A stretch of DNA of 64,000 bases from Bradyrhizobium sp. 200 (GTDB lineage: Bacteria; Pseudomonadota; Alphaproteobacteria; Rhizobiales; Xanthobacteraceae): the NCBI RefSeq assembly GCF_023100945.1, contig NZ_CP064689.1, forward strand, positions 7,298,001 to 7,362,000. The letters are read 5' to 3'. A program made the position numbers and the translations under genes. Below are positions 1 to 10,675 of the stretch, piece by piece. The number at the start of each line of letters is the position of its first letter. Position 1 is the stretch's first letter. The notes below the pieces were generated by a model. That model saw only the letters and a program-made list of their open reading frames with translations. It did no database searches and was not told the DNA's origin.

Positions 1-1028
1 TTTTTTCAACACCGCCTGGCCGCAGCGCGGGGCCGAGACACCCATTGCTGGACCTTTGTCGACGAGCCCGGAAGCACGCCGCTTGGGGTTCTTTCCGGGT
101 TCGGGATTCTGGGCCACCATTTGGCAATGGAACTAGTGAGGCACGCAACCGCGCGGTCACGCGAGCCGATCGATTGGTCCCCCTCATCTTCGAGATGCAA
201 GCGAGTTCGAACAGATCGAGGACCTGCCGGCGGCTCGGCTGGTGCCATTGTCGGCCGCGAGCTTGCCGGTGAAAACGCGATCCATTACTCTGAATGCCCT
301 CGCAATCTTGCCGATTGCAGCGACACGCCCGCAACTCTTGGCGAAGGCACGAGGGCCGGCGATGAAGCCGCCCATCAACGGCGCCGCGCGACCGGCGCTG
401 GAGAGCAAGGGCTCCCCCCGGGAAACCTCGGCCATAGATCGGCCAAGGGGAGTGATTTCGTCGACGAATTGTTGGCGCGGATCAAGCGCAGCTTTCAGCT
501 CAGCCAGGCCGGAATATGCAACCATCGCTTTGGCGTCGCGACGCATCATGGTGCCGACAGGCAGCGCGCGCGAAACTGCGCGGCGTCAAAAACAAACTCG
601 ATGCGGACCAAGATGTGCATTCGCTTCTCCAGACTAGCTGAGCATATGTCAGCAATTGTCGTACCAATTGCGCAGACGATGAAAATTGACCGCCAATACA
701 GAATCTTACTGAAGGAAATCGCATTGGCAGCCTCTCACGAGGATCGGAACATTCGATAACGGTGCTGGACCCATGTCCGGAATGCGACAGAAGATAGTCA
801 TCCGAATCCTGCTGCGCCTTCCTCGCCAAATATGCGCTCCCCGCTGCCGGCGTACCATTGCAGGAGATAGGTGCACCATGGGCACCAGCTTGAAACGACG
901 GAAATATCAGGGCTGAGCCGTGATTGGCCCTTAAGGAGCCGAGTGTCCAAGCTGCGGATCCGGGAGGCCGTAACTGCGCCCTGGGTGGTTGGCAGGTTCT
1001 CCTCCAGAGCATGAGATATAAACTCAAT
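1..1028. other. left flank, no recognisable gene
   Basis: About 1 kb downstream of nifW without a gene I can name. In many bradyrhizobia fixBCX follow nifW, but I see no FixB-like sequence here. A minus-strand open frame of 121 codons at 184-549 has coding-like composition and a second short minus frame overlaps it at 6-248. Neither shows a motif I recognise. They may be parts of one decayed gene, but that is a guess. Confidence 0.4.
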
Positions 1029-1361
1029 TCACTCCAAAGAACCGAGCTGCACCAATGCTGGATGCTTGTTCGGTTGTGGTGCGGCCGCATCCTTCAGAAC
1101 CTTGAATACGCGCTGTTCGATCGGGGAGGACGTGACGAAGTCGGCATAGGCGCGCTCAAGCGTGGCCTTGCAACGCGAGGCGATGTCAGGATCGGATGCA
1201 CCGGTAAACTCCTCGCCCGCGAGATATTGACCCATGCGACGCAGGATGTGAAGCCGCGCCACGTCGATGATTTTCGCATCGTACTCGACGCCGAGCAGTG
1301 CAAAAAACTCCTCTGCCGCCGAGGCCTTGCTCAATTGCGAAAGGATCCCGTCCGTCGTCAT
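1029..1361 (-). CDS. nifW: nitrogenase-stabilizing/protective protein NifW
   Basis: A 110-residue protein of the NifW family, which binds the MoFe protein and is thought to help its maturation or protect it from oxygen. Recognisable family stretches are AEEFFALLGVEYD near the N-terminus, LHILRRMGQYL in the middle and RVFKVLKD near the C-terminus. The ATG at 1361 is chosen over an upstream TTG at 1367 because a GGAGG Shine-Dalgarno sequence lies six bases before it. It follows the nifV remnant directly and is probably read from the nifV sigma-54 promoter. The frame is intact. Confidence 0.88.
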   Translation of the reverse strand: MTTDGILSQLSKASAAEEFFALLGVEYDAKIIDVARLHILRRMGQYLAGEEFTGASDPDIASRCKATLERAYADFVTSSPIEQRVFKVLKDAAAPQPNKHPALVQLGSLE

Positions 1362-1373
1362 TCTCAACCTCCA

Positions 1374-2630
1374 TTAGATCCGCGTCCAGAAACCGTCCTG
1401 GCTCGAATGTTCCAACCTGATCGCGCGATGCGCATGGCTGACCACCTGATAGCCCTCGGTTGACGAGCGATCTCTCGTGAATGTCGCGCCAGATCGCCAC
1501 CACCGTTTCCTGGGAAACCGGGCCTTTGTGCTCGATGGCATGCTTGCTGACGCGCGCGAGAATGGTTTCGGTTTGCTCGGCGGTGACCGAAAACTGTAGC
1601 TCGGACAAGAGCGAAGTGATAGCGGCAAGGCCTGAATGCTTGCCGATCACAATGCGGTGGGAGCGGCCGAGCAACCCCGGGTCCAGCGCTTGGTAGATGG
1701 GCCGGTCTTTTAAGAGCCCATCGACGTGGATGCAGAATTCATGGGTAAAGACATGCTCGTCGACAATCGCCTTGCTGGGCGGAATGTTGCGGCACGCTGC
1801 GGCTGTAGCGGCGGCCGCGAGTTTTTCCAGTTCGGATAGCAGCACGCCGGTATCACGGCCGTAGAGCTGCCTAAGTGCGACGGCGACTTCCTCCAGCGGC
1901 GCATTGCGGGCTCGCTGGCCCAGTCCAATGGCCGTCACAGAGGCGTGCGTCGCACCGGCCTTGATCGGCGCCAGCGTATTAGCCGTCGCCAGCCCAAGAT
2001 CGTCATGGCCGTGGAACTCGAGCTCGAGATCGGTGCTGGCGCGCAGTGCGGCCAGGAGCGCGAAGGACGCGTCGGGATCGAGCACGCTCAGCGTATCTGC
2101 GACACGAAAGCGCCGCGCGCCGGCCGCGTTGGCGATTGCGATCAGGTCGGTCAGGAAGTTGACATCGGCACGCGAGGAGTCTTCGCCACCCACCGCGACA
2201 TCCAGTCCCTTGTTGCGAGCATAGGCCACGACGCGCTTCACCCGCTAAAGCGCGGCCAAGCGGCCGCCACCGAGTTTCGCCGCAATCTGCACGTCGGACG
2301 TGGAATCGATAGGCTGACCATCGAAACACCAGCCTCGATCGCCGCATCGATGTCCGCGGGTTTCATCCGGCACCAGCCGATGATCGTGGCCGCAAGGCCC
2401 GCTTCGGCGACCGCTCGGATCGCGATAATCTCTTCCTGACCCATCGCCGGCGTGCCGGCCTCAATCTCCAAGACCCCGGCCGCGGCCAGCGCACGCGCGA
2501 TCGAGACGTTTTCCGGTGTCGTGAAGGCCACGCCGGGTGTCTGTTCGCCGTCGCGCAACGTGATGTCATTAAGGACCATGGATCTCGACCGATCTTTGTC
2601 GGGCCCGGTGATTGCGGCAGCGAACGCCAT
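1374..2630 (-). pseudogene. nifV: broken homocitrate synthase NifV
   Basis: NifV condenses acetyl-CoA and 2-oxoglutarate to homocitrate, the organic ligand of FeMo-co. The N-terminal part carries [17 protein letters not shown], the metal-binding/catalytic start of the family. Near 2300 the frame shifts by one base, and in the restored frame ([17 protein letters not shown]) a TAG stop follows at about 2246. The rest continues from 2241 with GGEDSSRADVNFL and EFHGHDDLGLATANT. The downstream frame runs 180 nt into nifW, to 1186, whereas another frame stops at 1374 just before nifW, so a third lesion near the C-terminus is possible. The start at ATG 2630 lies about 24 nt after the predicted transcription start, with GGAG upstream; an in-frame start at 2681 would lie upstream of the promoter. 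Confidence 0.85.
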
Positions 2631-2664
2631 CAGCGGCTCCGTATGTTTATTCCGGAAGCTGTTC

Positions 2665-2680
2665 AGCAACTGCTGTGCCA
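2665..2680 (-). promoter_or_regulatory. sigma-54 promoter of nifV-nifW
   Basis: On the minus strand this reads TGGCACA-N4-TTGCT, a full -24/-12 RpoN promoter. It sits about 35 nt upstream of the nifV ATG at 2630 and has a NifA-type upstream site about 60 nt further out. Confidence 0.85.
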
Positions 2681-2737
2681 ACCCGCTCGAATTCCCAAGA
2701 ACCTGTGAATGACGCCGAATTTCAGATCAGTCGGGTG

Positions 2738-2753
2738 TGTCGCAAATCCGACA
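2738..2753. promoter_or_regulatory. NifA upstream activator site for nifV
   Basis: An exact TGT-N10-ACA palindrome 58 nt upstream of the nifV -24 element. Together they make a standard NifA/RpoN control region. Confidence 0.75.
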
Positions 2754-3255
2754 GGGTGCAAACGGCGGAGCGCCAGGTTCGGTGCGCTTGCGACCGAGCT
2801 GAAAGCAGGCGCCGAGCTTGGAAGCTTGCTAGCCAGGCAACGGTTCGGGCCTCACCTCAAGCTGCAGCACTTCGGGGAAGGCGCGTGCATTCCGGCGCTT
2901 ATCGAAGAAGATTTTTGAGCCATCGGGTTCGGTCCAACCACAAGTCAGTGTTCGTAAACGAGTTCAGCGGGGCGGGATCGAGAGGCGGATGTTGGCGTCG
3001 ATCGCGCGTCAACATAGAACATCTCGGCGGTAAATGTGACGTCCCCTCTGCCAGTTATCAAGCCGCGATCATCAGACGCCGCGGCGTCCTGCTTAGGCCG
3101 CCTGCGCGAAGTTGTTTACCCCGGTATCTTTTCAAACCCTCAGTCTCGTCATGTGACAGCTGGCCGAAAGCTCGTCCGATATACCGGGACTCGCGCCGAG
3201 GAGGGGGCATCCGTTATGAGCTCAGTCTTGCGAACTTGGGATGGCTTGGACGGAG
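2754..3255. other. intergenic, nothing recognised
   Basis: About 500 nt between the nifQ stop and the nifV control region. No coding frame with family signals and no clear terminator was seen. Confidence 0.4.
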
Positions 3256-3951
3256 TCATCGAGACGACGCAGATGATCCCCGCCGGCGTCCGGCCATCCG
3301 GCTCTCCCCGCTCTCCTCGCCGAAGCAAAGATCAAAATCATTGCATTCCGTGCAGACCGGCGCGGTACACATCACCAGACCGTCATCTTCGCATAGCGTG
3401 CGATAGAAGAAGCGCTTCCAGCGCATGTTCTCGGTGTTGCGAGCCGCCAGCGGCCCGAAATGGCGCATCAGGAGGCGGGATAATTCGTCCCGCTCCCGCA
3501 GACCGAGATCTTCCCACAGGTGATTAGGCTCCATGGCGCGCCGCGCGATCATCGTCGCGAGCCACCCGCCGACCTCGCCATGCGTGGAACGTTGCGCAAG
3601 CAGGAGGTCGCGCACCATAATCGTCTCGTCAGGAGCCAGTAACGCGGACTGTTCGCGCCAGGTACAACTCCTGACCGGGGTAGATGGGAAGTATTGCACC
3701 AAGAGCGCATCGAGCTCCTGGTTAGTCAAGCCAGCCCGCTCGGGAAGTTGGCCACCATCCATAGCGGATGCGGCGAGAACGCAAGCGAGCACATGGCGAT
3801 CGAAATTGCCATCGTCGCTGATGTCGACTTCTGTTGGATGGCGCCCGGTCAGAAGCCCGTAGAGCTCACTTGCATCGCGCTGCTCGGCGATGTGAGCTGC
3901 TGATACAGGAGATGACATCGTATCGGCCAATTTGCTTTGTGTGCCAATCAT
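3256..3951 (-). CDS. nifQ: molybdenum-handling protein NifQ
   Basis: A 231-residue NifQ, an iron-sulfur protein that supplies molybdenum for FeMo-co synthesis. The diagnostic C-terminal cysteine cluster C-x4-C-x2-C-x5-C is present as CTAPVCTECNDFDLC near residues 200-215, after the family block HFGPLAARNTENMRWKRFFYR. The ATG at 3951 is preceded by GGGACC. It lies 64 nt downstream of nifH on the same strand, the nifH-nifQ order known in bradyrhizobia, and probably shares the nifH promoter. Confidence 0.92.
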   Translation of the reverse strand: MIGTQSKLADTMSSPVSAAHIAEQRDASELYGLLTGRHPTEVDISDDGNFDRHVLACVLAASAMDGGQLPERAGLTNQELDALLVQYFPSTPVRSCTWREQSALLAPDETIMVRDLLLAQRSTHGEVGGWLATMIARRAMEPNHLWEDLGLRERDELSRLLMRHFGPLAARNTENMRWKRFFYRTLCEDDGLVMCTAPVCTECNDFDLCFGEESGESRMAGRRRGSSASSR

Positions 3952-4015
3952 GAAGGTCCCCAGCTTCTGAGTGGACGATGTCGGCCTTCCCGGTCGAGAA
4001 GGCCGACAACATGAA

Positions 4016-4966
<951 letters not shown>

Positions 4967-5063
4967 TCAGAAACGTGGGCACACGGGTTTCGGGAAGGAG
5001 GCCATCGCTCGCCATCGGCGTCGGCGTGCCCTCAGCCCTTACTCGTTGTTGCTGCATCCAGTT

Positions 5064-5079
5064 AGCAACTGGCGTGCCA
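5064..5079 (-). promoter_or_regulatory. sigma-54 promoter of nifH
   Basis: On the minus strand this is TGGCACG-N4-TTGCT, a perfect -24/-12 element. It is followed by a long leader to the nifH ATG at 4906. Confidence 0.92.
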
Positions 5080-5146
5080 TTCGTTCGCACGTGCGTTAAG
5101 CATCTGACTAGGCTCGACTAATAGCGCGGCGTCCGAGACCGGATGC

Positions 5147-5162
5147 TGTGGCGGACCCGACA
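5147..5162. promoter_or_regulatory. NifA upstream activator site between nifH and ahpC
   Basis: Exact TGT-N10-ACA, 68 nt upstream of the nifH -24 element. Since the site is palindromic it could also serve the divergent sigma-54 promoter at 5372, about 210 nt away. Confidence 0.82.
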
Positions 5163-5371
5163 GCGGCAAGGGCTCTGAGAGAAACCCGACAAAGCCCGGC
5201 GCGTGGATTCCACTACGAGTGTCGGGCGAAAGAGCGCGGAACGGGGAATGCCGGGCCGTAAGCCCGAGACAATGAGGAGACCACACGGTGCAGATGGGGT
5301 TCGAGGACACCGCCATCATCAAAGGCGAATGTTCCACGACCGGCATGATGGGTAATTGCCGTCAGATCGGG

Positions 5372-5387
5372 TGGCATATCGCTTGCT
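5372..5387 (+). promoter_or_regulatory. sigma-54 promoter of the ahpC remnant
   Basis: TGGCATA-N4-TTGCT on the plus strand, 52 nt before the ahpC ATG at 5439. The promoter is intact although the gene it drives is broken. Confidence 0.78.
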
Positions 5388-5438
5388 TTGCCAGTCGCGG
5401 AACGCTGTTTCCGTGTGACGCGATGTTGTGAGGACAAT

Positions 5439-5991
5439 ATGCCTGGAATTGGAAGTAAGTTGCCGCCCTTCGACATCACAGCGTGAAGCCCGGCTTTCAC
5501 CTGCAAGAGGAGAACGGGCAGAGCGCCTTCGAGACGCTGACTGAGAGGAGTTTCCCCGGAAAATGGAAAGTCATCTTCTTTTACCCGAAGGATTTCACAT
5601 TCGTCTGCCCAACCGAAATCGCTGAGTTTGCTCGCCTGTCCAAGCATTTCGCCGATCGCGATGCAATCGTGCTTGGTGGCTCGACCGATAACGAGTTCTG
5701 CAAGCTCGCCTGGCGGCGTGAGCACAAGGATCTGCACCGTCTATCAATCTGGCAGTTTGCCGACACCAAGGGCGTACTGGTCGATGGCCTTGGACTGCGA
5801 TCGCGTGATGGCATCGCGCATCGCTCACCTTCATCGTCGATCCTGAGAACACGATCCAGCATGTCTATGCGACAAGCCTCAATGTCGGCCGCAGCCCGAC
5901 GGACACGTTACGCGTTCTGGATGCGATACAGACTGATGAGCTCTGCCCTTGCAACCGCGAAATCGGCGGCGACACGCTTAAAATTGCCTGA
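5439..5991 (+). pseudogene. ahpC: peroxiredoxin AhpC remnant
   Basis: A 2-Cys peroxiredoxin gene with at least two frameshifts. It starts MPGIGSKLPPFDITA and meets TGA after 15 codons; a lost base near 5483 moves the reading to VKPGFHLQEENGQSAFE, which contains the peroxidatic cysteine motif FYPKDFTFVCPTE. A second shift near 5815 restores FIVDPENTIQHVYATSLNVG and the resolving-cysteine region DELCPCNREIGGDTLK before a TGA at 5989-5991. It is divergent from nifH behind a sigma-54 promoter, so it was once probably co-expressed with nitrogenase against peroxides. Confidence 0.85.
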
Positions 5992-6000
5992 GGCAACATA

Positions 6001-6440
6001 TCGAAAGTGCAGCAAGGAGCAGCTCCCGCATTCGAAGGACGTCAGATTCAATCGTTTGTCGGATACCAGATGAGACGATCTTACCGCAAATGCGGCCTGC
6101 TGCTAGCGAGTGCGGCCCGCAATTCAATTCTCATTGCCGCCATGGAGTCTGCCGCGGCCGCCGCGCTGTCCGCGCGCGGCAGTCGCGGCGGCGAAATGGA
6201 CGGCCTCGATGATGACGATGAACAATGTTCAGTACCGCTTTGCTCACCTCACAACAAATCCCGCATACAAGAGGATGCCGGCGCGGCTCCGCATGAACAT
6301 ACAAAATGCTTGTACGCTTCTGCGCCTGCTGGACGCACATCTCCTGCCGGAGCACCTTTATATTGTCGCCGTAGGCCGGACCGCGGCTATTCCCTTCCGC
6401 CTTGCCGGCCGGCAGCATCATCAGAGCGATCTGCGTCAGC
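6001..6440 (+). pseudogene. AhpD-like (carboxymuconolactone decarboxylase family) remnant
   Basis: Just after ahpC, pieces of an AhpD-type alkylhydroperoxidase appear in different frames: NSILIAAMES in one, then MTMNNVQYRFAHLTTNP and AYKRMPARLRMNI in the next, then a degraded CxxC-like stretch. AhpD normally reduces AhpC, so this is the decayed second gene of an ahpCD pair. At least two frameshifts are needed; ends are approximate. Confidence 0.6.
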
Positions 6441-6901
6441 CAAAGGCCGCTAATGCTGTAGGCCGACGATGCCGGCGCCCACGGACTCGGAAAAAATGGT
6501 GCCAAGCTCCCTCTTCGGGGCAACTAGATTCCAGTCGCCGCGCCTCGAGAAGGGTGGAGGCAGAGGGAGATGGCTCAGCGCCGAATGACGTCTACCGGCC
6601 GAGATGATGATCCGCCGGCACGCTCGCGGACCGTATTTCCGGGCTCGGTAAATCTATATTCACCGATGTAAGCCGCACTATGAGACGAACGAATCGGGTT
6701 TATCAGCTCCTGATTGAAACCATGACACTCGACGAGGTTTAGGCCAAGTGAGCCGGTCTATCGGGAAATCGGTCAGCTCGTTCATCGCGCGAGCTGTCCC
6801 TCGGGCGCAGGGACTTGAAACGATCAGGTGGCCCGGCGGTCGTAAGCCGCCTGGCCGTCTCGATCGTCACGCCGGTCGATTTCCGAACATTGACGCGTAT
6901 C
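6441..6901. other. no gene recognised
   Basis: About 460 nt with only short frames that are shadows or have no family signal. No terminator or promoter was found. Confidence 0.35.
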
Positions 6902-7075
6902 TTAGCGCTGGTGACCCAAGCCAATCCCCAAGGTACGTGCTTTCTGTCTTAGAGAGCCCTCGGATCGCTTCATAAGCTTTGAAACCCTGGCTACAGGGGT
7001 GCGGGCCTTTGAGTGCGCTTTGAGCAGCTTGACGTCATCCTTACTATACTCTTTGCGCTTGGTGCTTTTTGCCAC
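6902..7075 (-). CDS. small SANT/Myb-like helix-turn-helix protein
   Basis: A 57-residue basic protein, VAKSTKRKEYSKDDVK to the C-terminal LGIGLGHQR. The pattern of charged helix, ARTPVARVSKLMKRSEGSLRQKARTL resembles small bradyrhizobial proteins with a single Myb/SANT-type DNA-binding fold. The GTG at 7075 is preferred because GGAG lies five bases before it; the frame is open further upstream. It stands alone between decayed regions, so its role is unknown; DNA binding is inferred from sequence character only. Confidence 0.65.
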   Translation of the reverse strand: MAKSTKRKEYSKDDVKLLKAHSKARTPVARVSKLMKRSEGSLRQKARTLGIGLGHQR

Positions 7076-7883
7076 GTGTTCTCCGATTTCGCTTGCACAT
7101 CTGCCTGTAGCGTCTTGTTTTTGGCGAAGACGCAACTGCTTCCCATTACCATATCAATGGTCATCAACAACTATTCAAGCGGATTTTTCTCTTCGAGATA
7201 AGAACTGGAACTACACGCGAATTTGTCCTCTGTCCTCTGGATCTTTATCCGTGTGACAAACCCGATTTTCGACGCGCACGTCAGCCCCTTCAACATGGAA
7301 GCAAGCCATAGAGAAGGGACGCTCGATGCGTCTTCGAAAAACAACTCGAAAAGCGCTTCTTGCTTGAATGCGCCGACTTCACTCACCAATTTCGTAGTAT
7401 GATATTTCCAGGCGCCAATACTATTGATGGAGTAGCGCGGATCGGCCGGGACAGTCGCACTGCCTCACTTGCGCGCGCATCATCAACCGGCCTTCACGGC
7501 GAGTGCACGGCGTTACCGCGCGAAGAGCAAACGTCTTCTCCTATTTTCTGAAGTCCTGCGGATTTAAGGGCGAGTACTCACAAAGGCAAATCTTGCAATG
7601 CCTGAGCGTTACTCCACGTCAGCTGATCGAGCACGGCTCGCTCATCCAAATTTGATCTACCGCAGTATCCTTGGTTAATAAGCCACGTTGAGATACCTAG
7701 GCAATTCCGCCCTCAGCGAACACTTCTGCGAGACCATCGCCTGCCCCCGTCTCATGGACCCGATGAACGAGCCGAGCGACCTGATCGTGATATTTCCCGG
7801 GCCGGGCACTACGGCATAGCAAACAACCCGCGGGCGGGCCTAGCCGTCCTGTGTGAGCTTGGCACTGGCAGGCGATTGCTTGA
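7076..7883. other. no gene recognised
   Basis: About 800 nt between the small HTH protein gene and the recombinase remnant. The end nearest 7700-7880 contains minus-strand coding-like pieces that may be the shifted C-terminus of the recombinase, but nothing firm. Confidence 0.35.
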
Positions 7884-9717
7884 TCATGACTTGCCAGAGC
7901 GCATGGCCAGCACAATGCCGGTGGCGCGCTGCGGATCATTCGTGATCTGTACACAGTTGCCCCGCCCCGTCGACTTACTGGCGCGGTTGAGAACCGCGGC
8001 GATGGTGCTGTCGGGCATCTGACGCGCGAGGACACGAACGAGATCGACCACATCTGCCGCGGTGCTCCAGCGGTGCTCGCCGGTGCGGTTCTTCCTCACC
8101 TGCAATGCCGTGTGATCGCCGCCATGCCAGTGGACAATCAAGTCCAGCACCTCGTCGCGGATGCACACAACAATCTCATGGATCAAGCTTCGGATGATCC
8201 TCTTGCGCGTCGCAGCTGTTGCACCCGGACTTTCCCAAGCTCTCTCGAGATCGGCACCAAGCGCAAGTAAGCGATCGCGATCGATGTCGCTCAACGTCAT
8301 CTCCGGCGTAGCCAGCAACGTCTCGCGCTCGCCCTCAAGCTCGCGGACAGCGACCAGGCGTTCGTTCCAGCGCCGCTCCAGCTCGCCGGCAACAAGGCGA
8401 TTGTCCGGATCGACAGCCTCGTATCGCCGACGAGCGCGAGTTGCCTCGTAGCGTGCCTGCTCCAGAGTCAACTCGAGCTGACGCAGCTTGTCGGCGTGTT
8501 CACGCCCGCGCGCTTCCATGACTGCCACCGCCGCCTGTACACCCAGCGGCTGCAGCCGCGCGATGACCTCCGCGCTGATCGCGCGATCCGCGCGCAGACG
8601 GCCGAATGAGATGCACGGATCTCCACCATGGTTGATCTGGCTACCGCGGCAATGATAGCGCCCGACAGTACTGTGCGTGCCGTTGTAGGCAACGTGAAGT
8701 TTGCGGCCGCAGTGGCCGCAACGAAGAAGCCCCGCGAGAAGGCCTTCGCCGCGGCGGACCGAGCCACGACTCATGAAGCTTTTTCCGTTGGCGTTGTCGG
8801 TGATCAGGCGCTGATTCCTCTCGAACTCCGCCCACGTAATGTAGCCCTCATGGTGGTCCTTGATCAAAACCTGCCAGTCGTTTCGCTCGCGCCGGAAGCC
8901 CCGCACGATCCTCTTGCGGCCCGGCCTCGATCGTCACCCGACTGCCCGAGCGCCCGAAGACATAGGCGCCAGCATAGACGGGATTGGTCAGGATGTGGTA
9001 GATCGTATTGTACACTGGTAACTTCCATTCGACGTGGCGGCCCTCGGGGCCATGGCCGACCGCGGGCAAAGTGATTCGCTCCTGCCGTAACCAGAGGTGG
9101 ACCTGGCGCAGTGTCTGCATCTCCGCAAACTTGGTGAACACGAGTGCGAGCGCCTCCTGAATGCGCCGATCAGGGTCCTTCTCGATCCGATCGTGGGAGA
9201 CCTTGAGATAGCCGGTGGCGACGTTGAGGAAGAGCTCACCCCTGCGTGCCTTTTGCTTCAAGGGTTCAAGCGAGCGTTGCCGAAAGATAGACAGCTCCAT
9301 CTCGCTCATCGTGCCCTTCATGCCGAGCAGAAGGCGATCGTTGGGGTGGCGCGGATCGTAAACGCCATCCTCATCGACGATCAGTGTTCCAACGAGCCCG
9401 CAGAACTCCAGGAGCGTATGCCAATCCCTGCCGTTGCGGGCCAGCCGAGAGGCCTCAATCGAGACCACAGCGCCAACTCGCCCTTCGCAAATGGTGGCGA
9501 GCAGCTTCTCGAACCCCGGACGCGCGATGCCGCCACCAGAGCGACCGAGATCTTCGTCGATTACGACCACCTCGCTCCAGCCCAGCTGCCGCGCACGGTC
9601 GGCCAAGCCGTACTGGCGGCGCTGGCTCTCGCGGTTGTTGATAACTTGGTCGGCCGTCGACTGACGAATGTAGACGACGGCCTGGCGAGCAAGGTGCTCA
9701 GGCGTGATCTTGCTCAC
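7884..9717 (-). pseudogene. large serine recombinase, frameshifted (element 1)
   Basis: A resolvase/invertase-type recombinase of the large serine class. The N-terminal catalytic domain is read from GTG 9717: VVYIRQSTADQV with the nucleophile serine, then DLGRSGGG and ASRLARNGRDWH. The recombinase domain contains YHILTNPVYAGAYVFGR. Near 8920 the frame shifts, and the zinc-ribbon (CGHCGRKLHV ... YHCRG) and coiled-coil region continue in another frame to 7884, where the C-terminus looks truncated. It is preceded by a small ORF and a DUF5372-like ORF, the same three-gene order as element 2 at 51-53.6 kb. Not functional as read. Confidence 0.85.
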
Positions 9718-9732
9718 CGCTGTCCTCCCGGT

Positions 9733-9885
9733 TCACGTCGTGTGCCTCGACTGCGCTGTCGGTGAGCGCTTCGGCAGAAGCTCCTTTAAGAGCTCCAGCA
9801 TTTGCTGATGGGCTTCGATTGAAATGCTGCTGTATGTCGGAGGGCTCTCGAACAGATCCCCCTGACGACATGATGCGTCTGCCAT
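9733..9885 (-). CDS. small helical partner protein of recombinase element 1
   Basis: A 50-residue frame with a GAGGAGG Shine-Dalgarno sequence before ATG 9885. It contains DLFESPP and a helix HQQMLELLKELLPKR, and it ends 16 nt before the recombinase start. Element 2 carries a similar-sized acidic/helical ORF in the same place (51278-51463). Function unknown; the conserved position suggests it belongs to the element. Confidence 0.55.
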   Translation of the reverse strand: MADASCRQGDLFESPPTYSSISIEAHQQMLELLKELLPKRSPTAQSRHTT

Positions 9886-9888
9886 GAC

Positions 9889-10159
9889 CGCCTCCTCGCG
9901 AATGGGACGATTCCCTGGAAGAGGAGGCTAAGAGCGCGTCGACAAGAAGACGCGCCTCCAGTAGACGATCCACCGGAAGCCGCGGTTCAGCTTTGAGATG
10001 GAAGGAAGCGGCGGCGGGAGCCGCCATCCATGCCGGCAGCAGCGTTAACGTGGGGTCAGGTTGTCTGAAAACAAAATGCGTCTCACCCCCAAGTCGCTTG
10101 CAGGCGACAACGACGACTGACACTCCGCATCGCGGATGGAACGGGTAAAGGATCTCCAC
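9889..10159 (-). CDS. DUF5372-like protein of recombinase element 1
   Basis: A frame containing ILYPFHPRCG, THFVFRQPDPTLTLLPAWM and RLPVDRLLEARLLVDALL, typical of small proteins of unknown function found upstream of serine recombinases in bradyrhizobia. The best start is a GTG at 10159. The frame is not closed before the next gene and runs on to 9698, so the native stop may be lost. DUF5372 membership is my judgement from sequence style. Confidence 0.45.
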
Positions 10160-10189
10160 CTCAGATCCCAGACACCCGGCATTATGACG

Positions 10190-10660
10190 CTGGTCCGCCG
10201 CGCGTCGGCAAGACGTATTTGTCGATCGCACTCGGGCGAGAGGCGATCCTGGCCGGATATATGATGCGTCCACCGCGGCGACGACGCTGGTCGCTGAGCT
10301 CGTCAAGGCGTACGGCGAGCGACGCTTGGACGAGAAACTGCTCGCGCTGGCGAAGCCAAAGCTGCTGATCGTCGACGAACTCGGCTACCTGCCGCTGGCG
10401 CCCGACGCTGCGCACCTGTTCTTCCAGCTGGTCAGCCGGCGGTTGGCGCCATGCTGATCACGTCAGCGCGCAGCGTTGCCGAATGGGGCACCGTGGTCGC
10501 CACCGCGATCCTCGACTGGCTCCTGCACCATAGCCACGTGCTGACTATCCGCGTCGTCAGCTACCGCTCCGCGCCAAGCGGATGAGCAGCCTCATCAAGC
10601 CGCCGCCGATGACGGCCCACCGGTCGGCTCCGCCTCCTCCGTCCCGTCACCGGCGGAGCC
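10190..10660 (+). pseudogene. IS21-family istB ATPase remnant
   Basis: Pieces of an IstB transposition helper: the Walker A end GPPRVGKT, then LVAELVKAYGERRLDEKLLA and the Walker B block KLLIVDELGYLPLAPDAAHLF, then a third frame with SVAEWG and LLHHSHVLTIR. At least two frameshifts and a small deletion separate them. The N-terminal third is missing at the edge of recombinase element 1, as if that element had inserted into or recombined with istB. No istA was found. Confidence 0.8.
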
Positions 10661-10675
10661 AACCTTCAACCGACA

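Noticed and set aside
2612..3406. 264-codon plus-strand frame over the nifV-nifQ gap
   Set aside because: It crosses the nifV control region and nifQ antisense and has no family signal.
7864..7882. TGGCAGG...TTGCTT as a plus-strand sigma-54 element
   Set aside because: Spacing between GG and GC is nine rather than ten bases and no gene follows on that strand.
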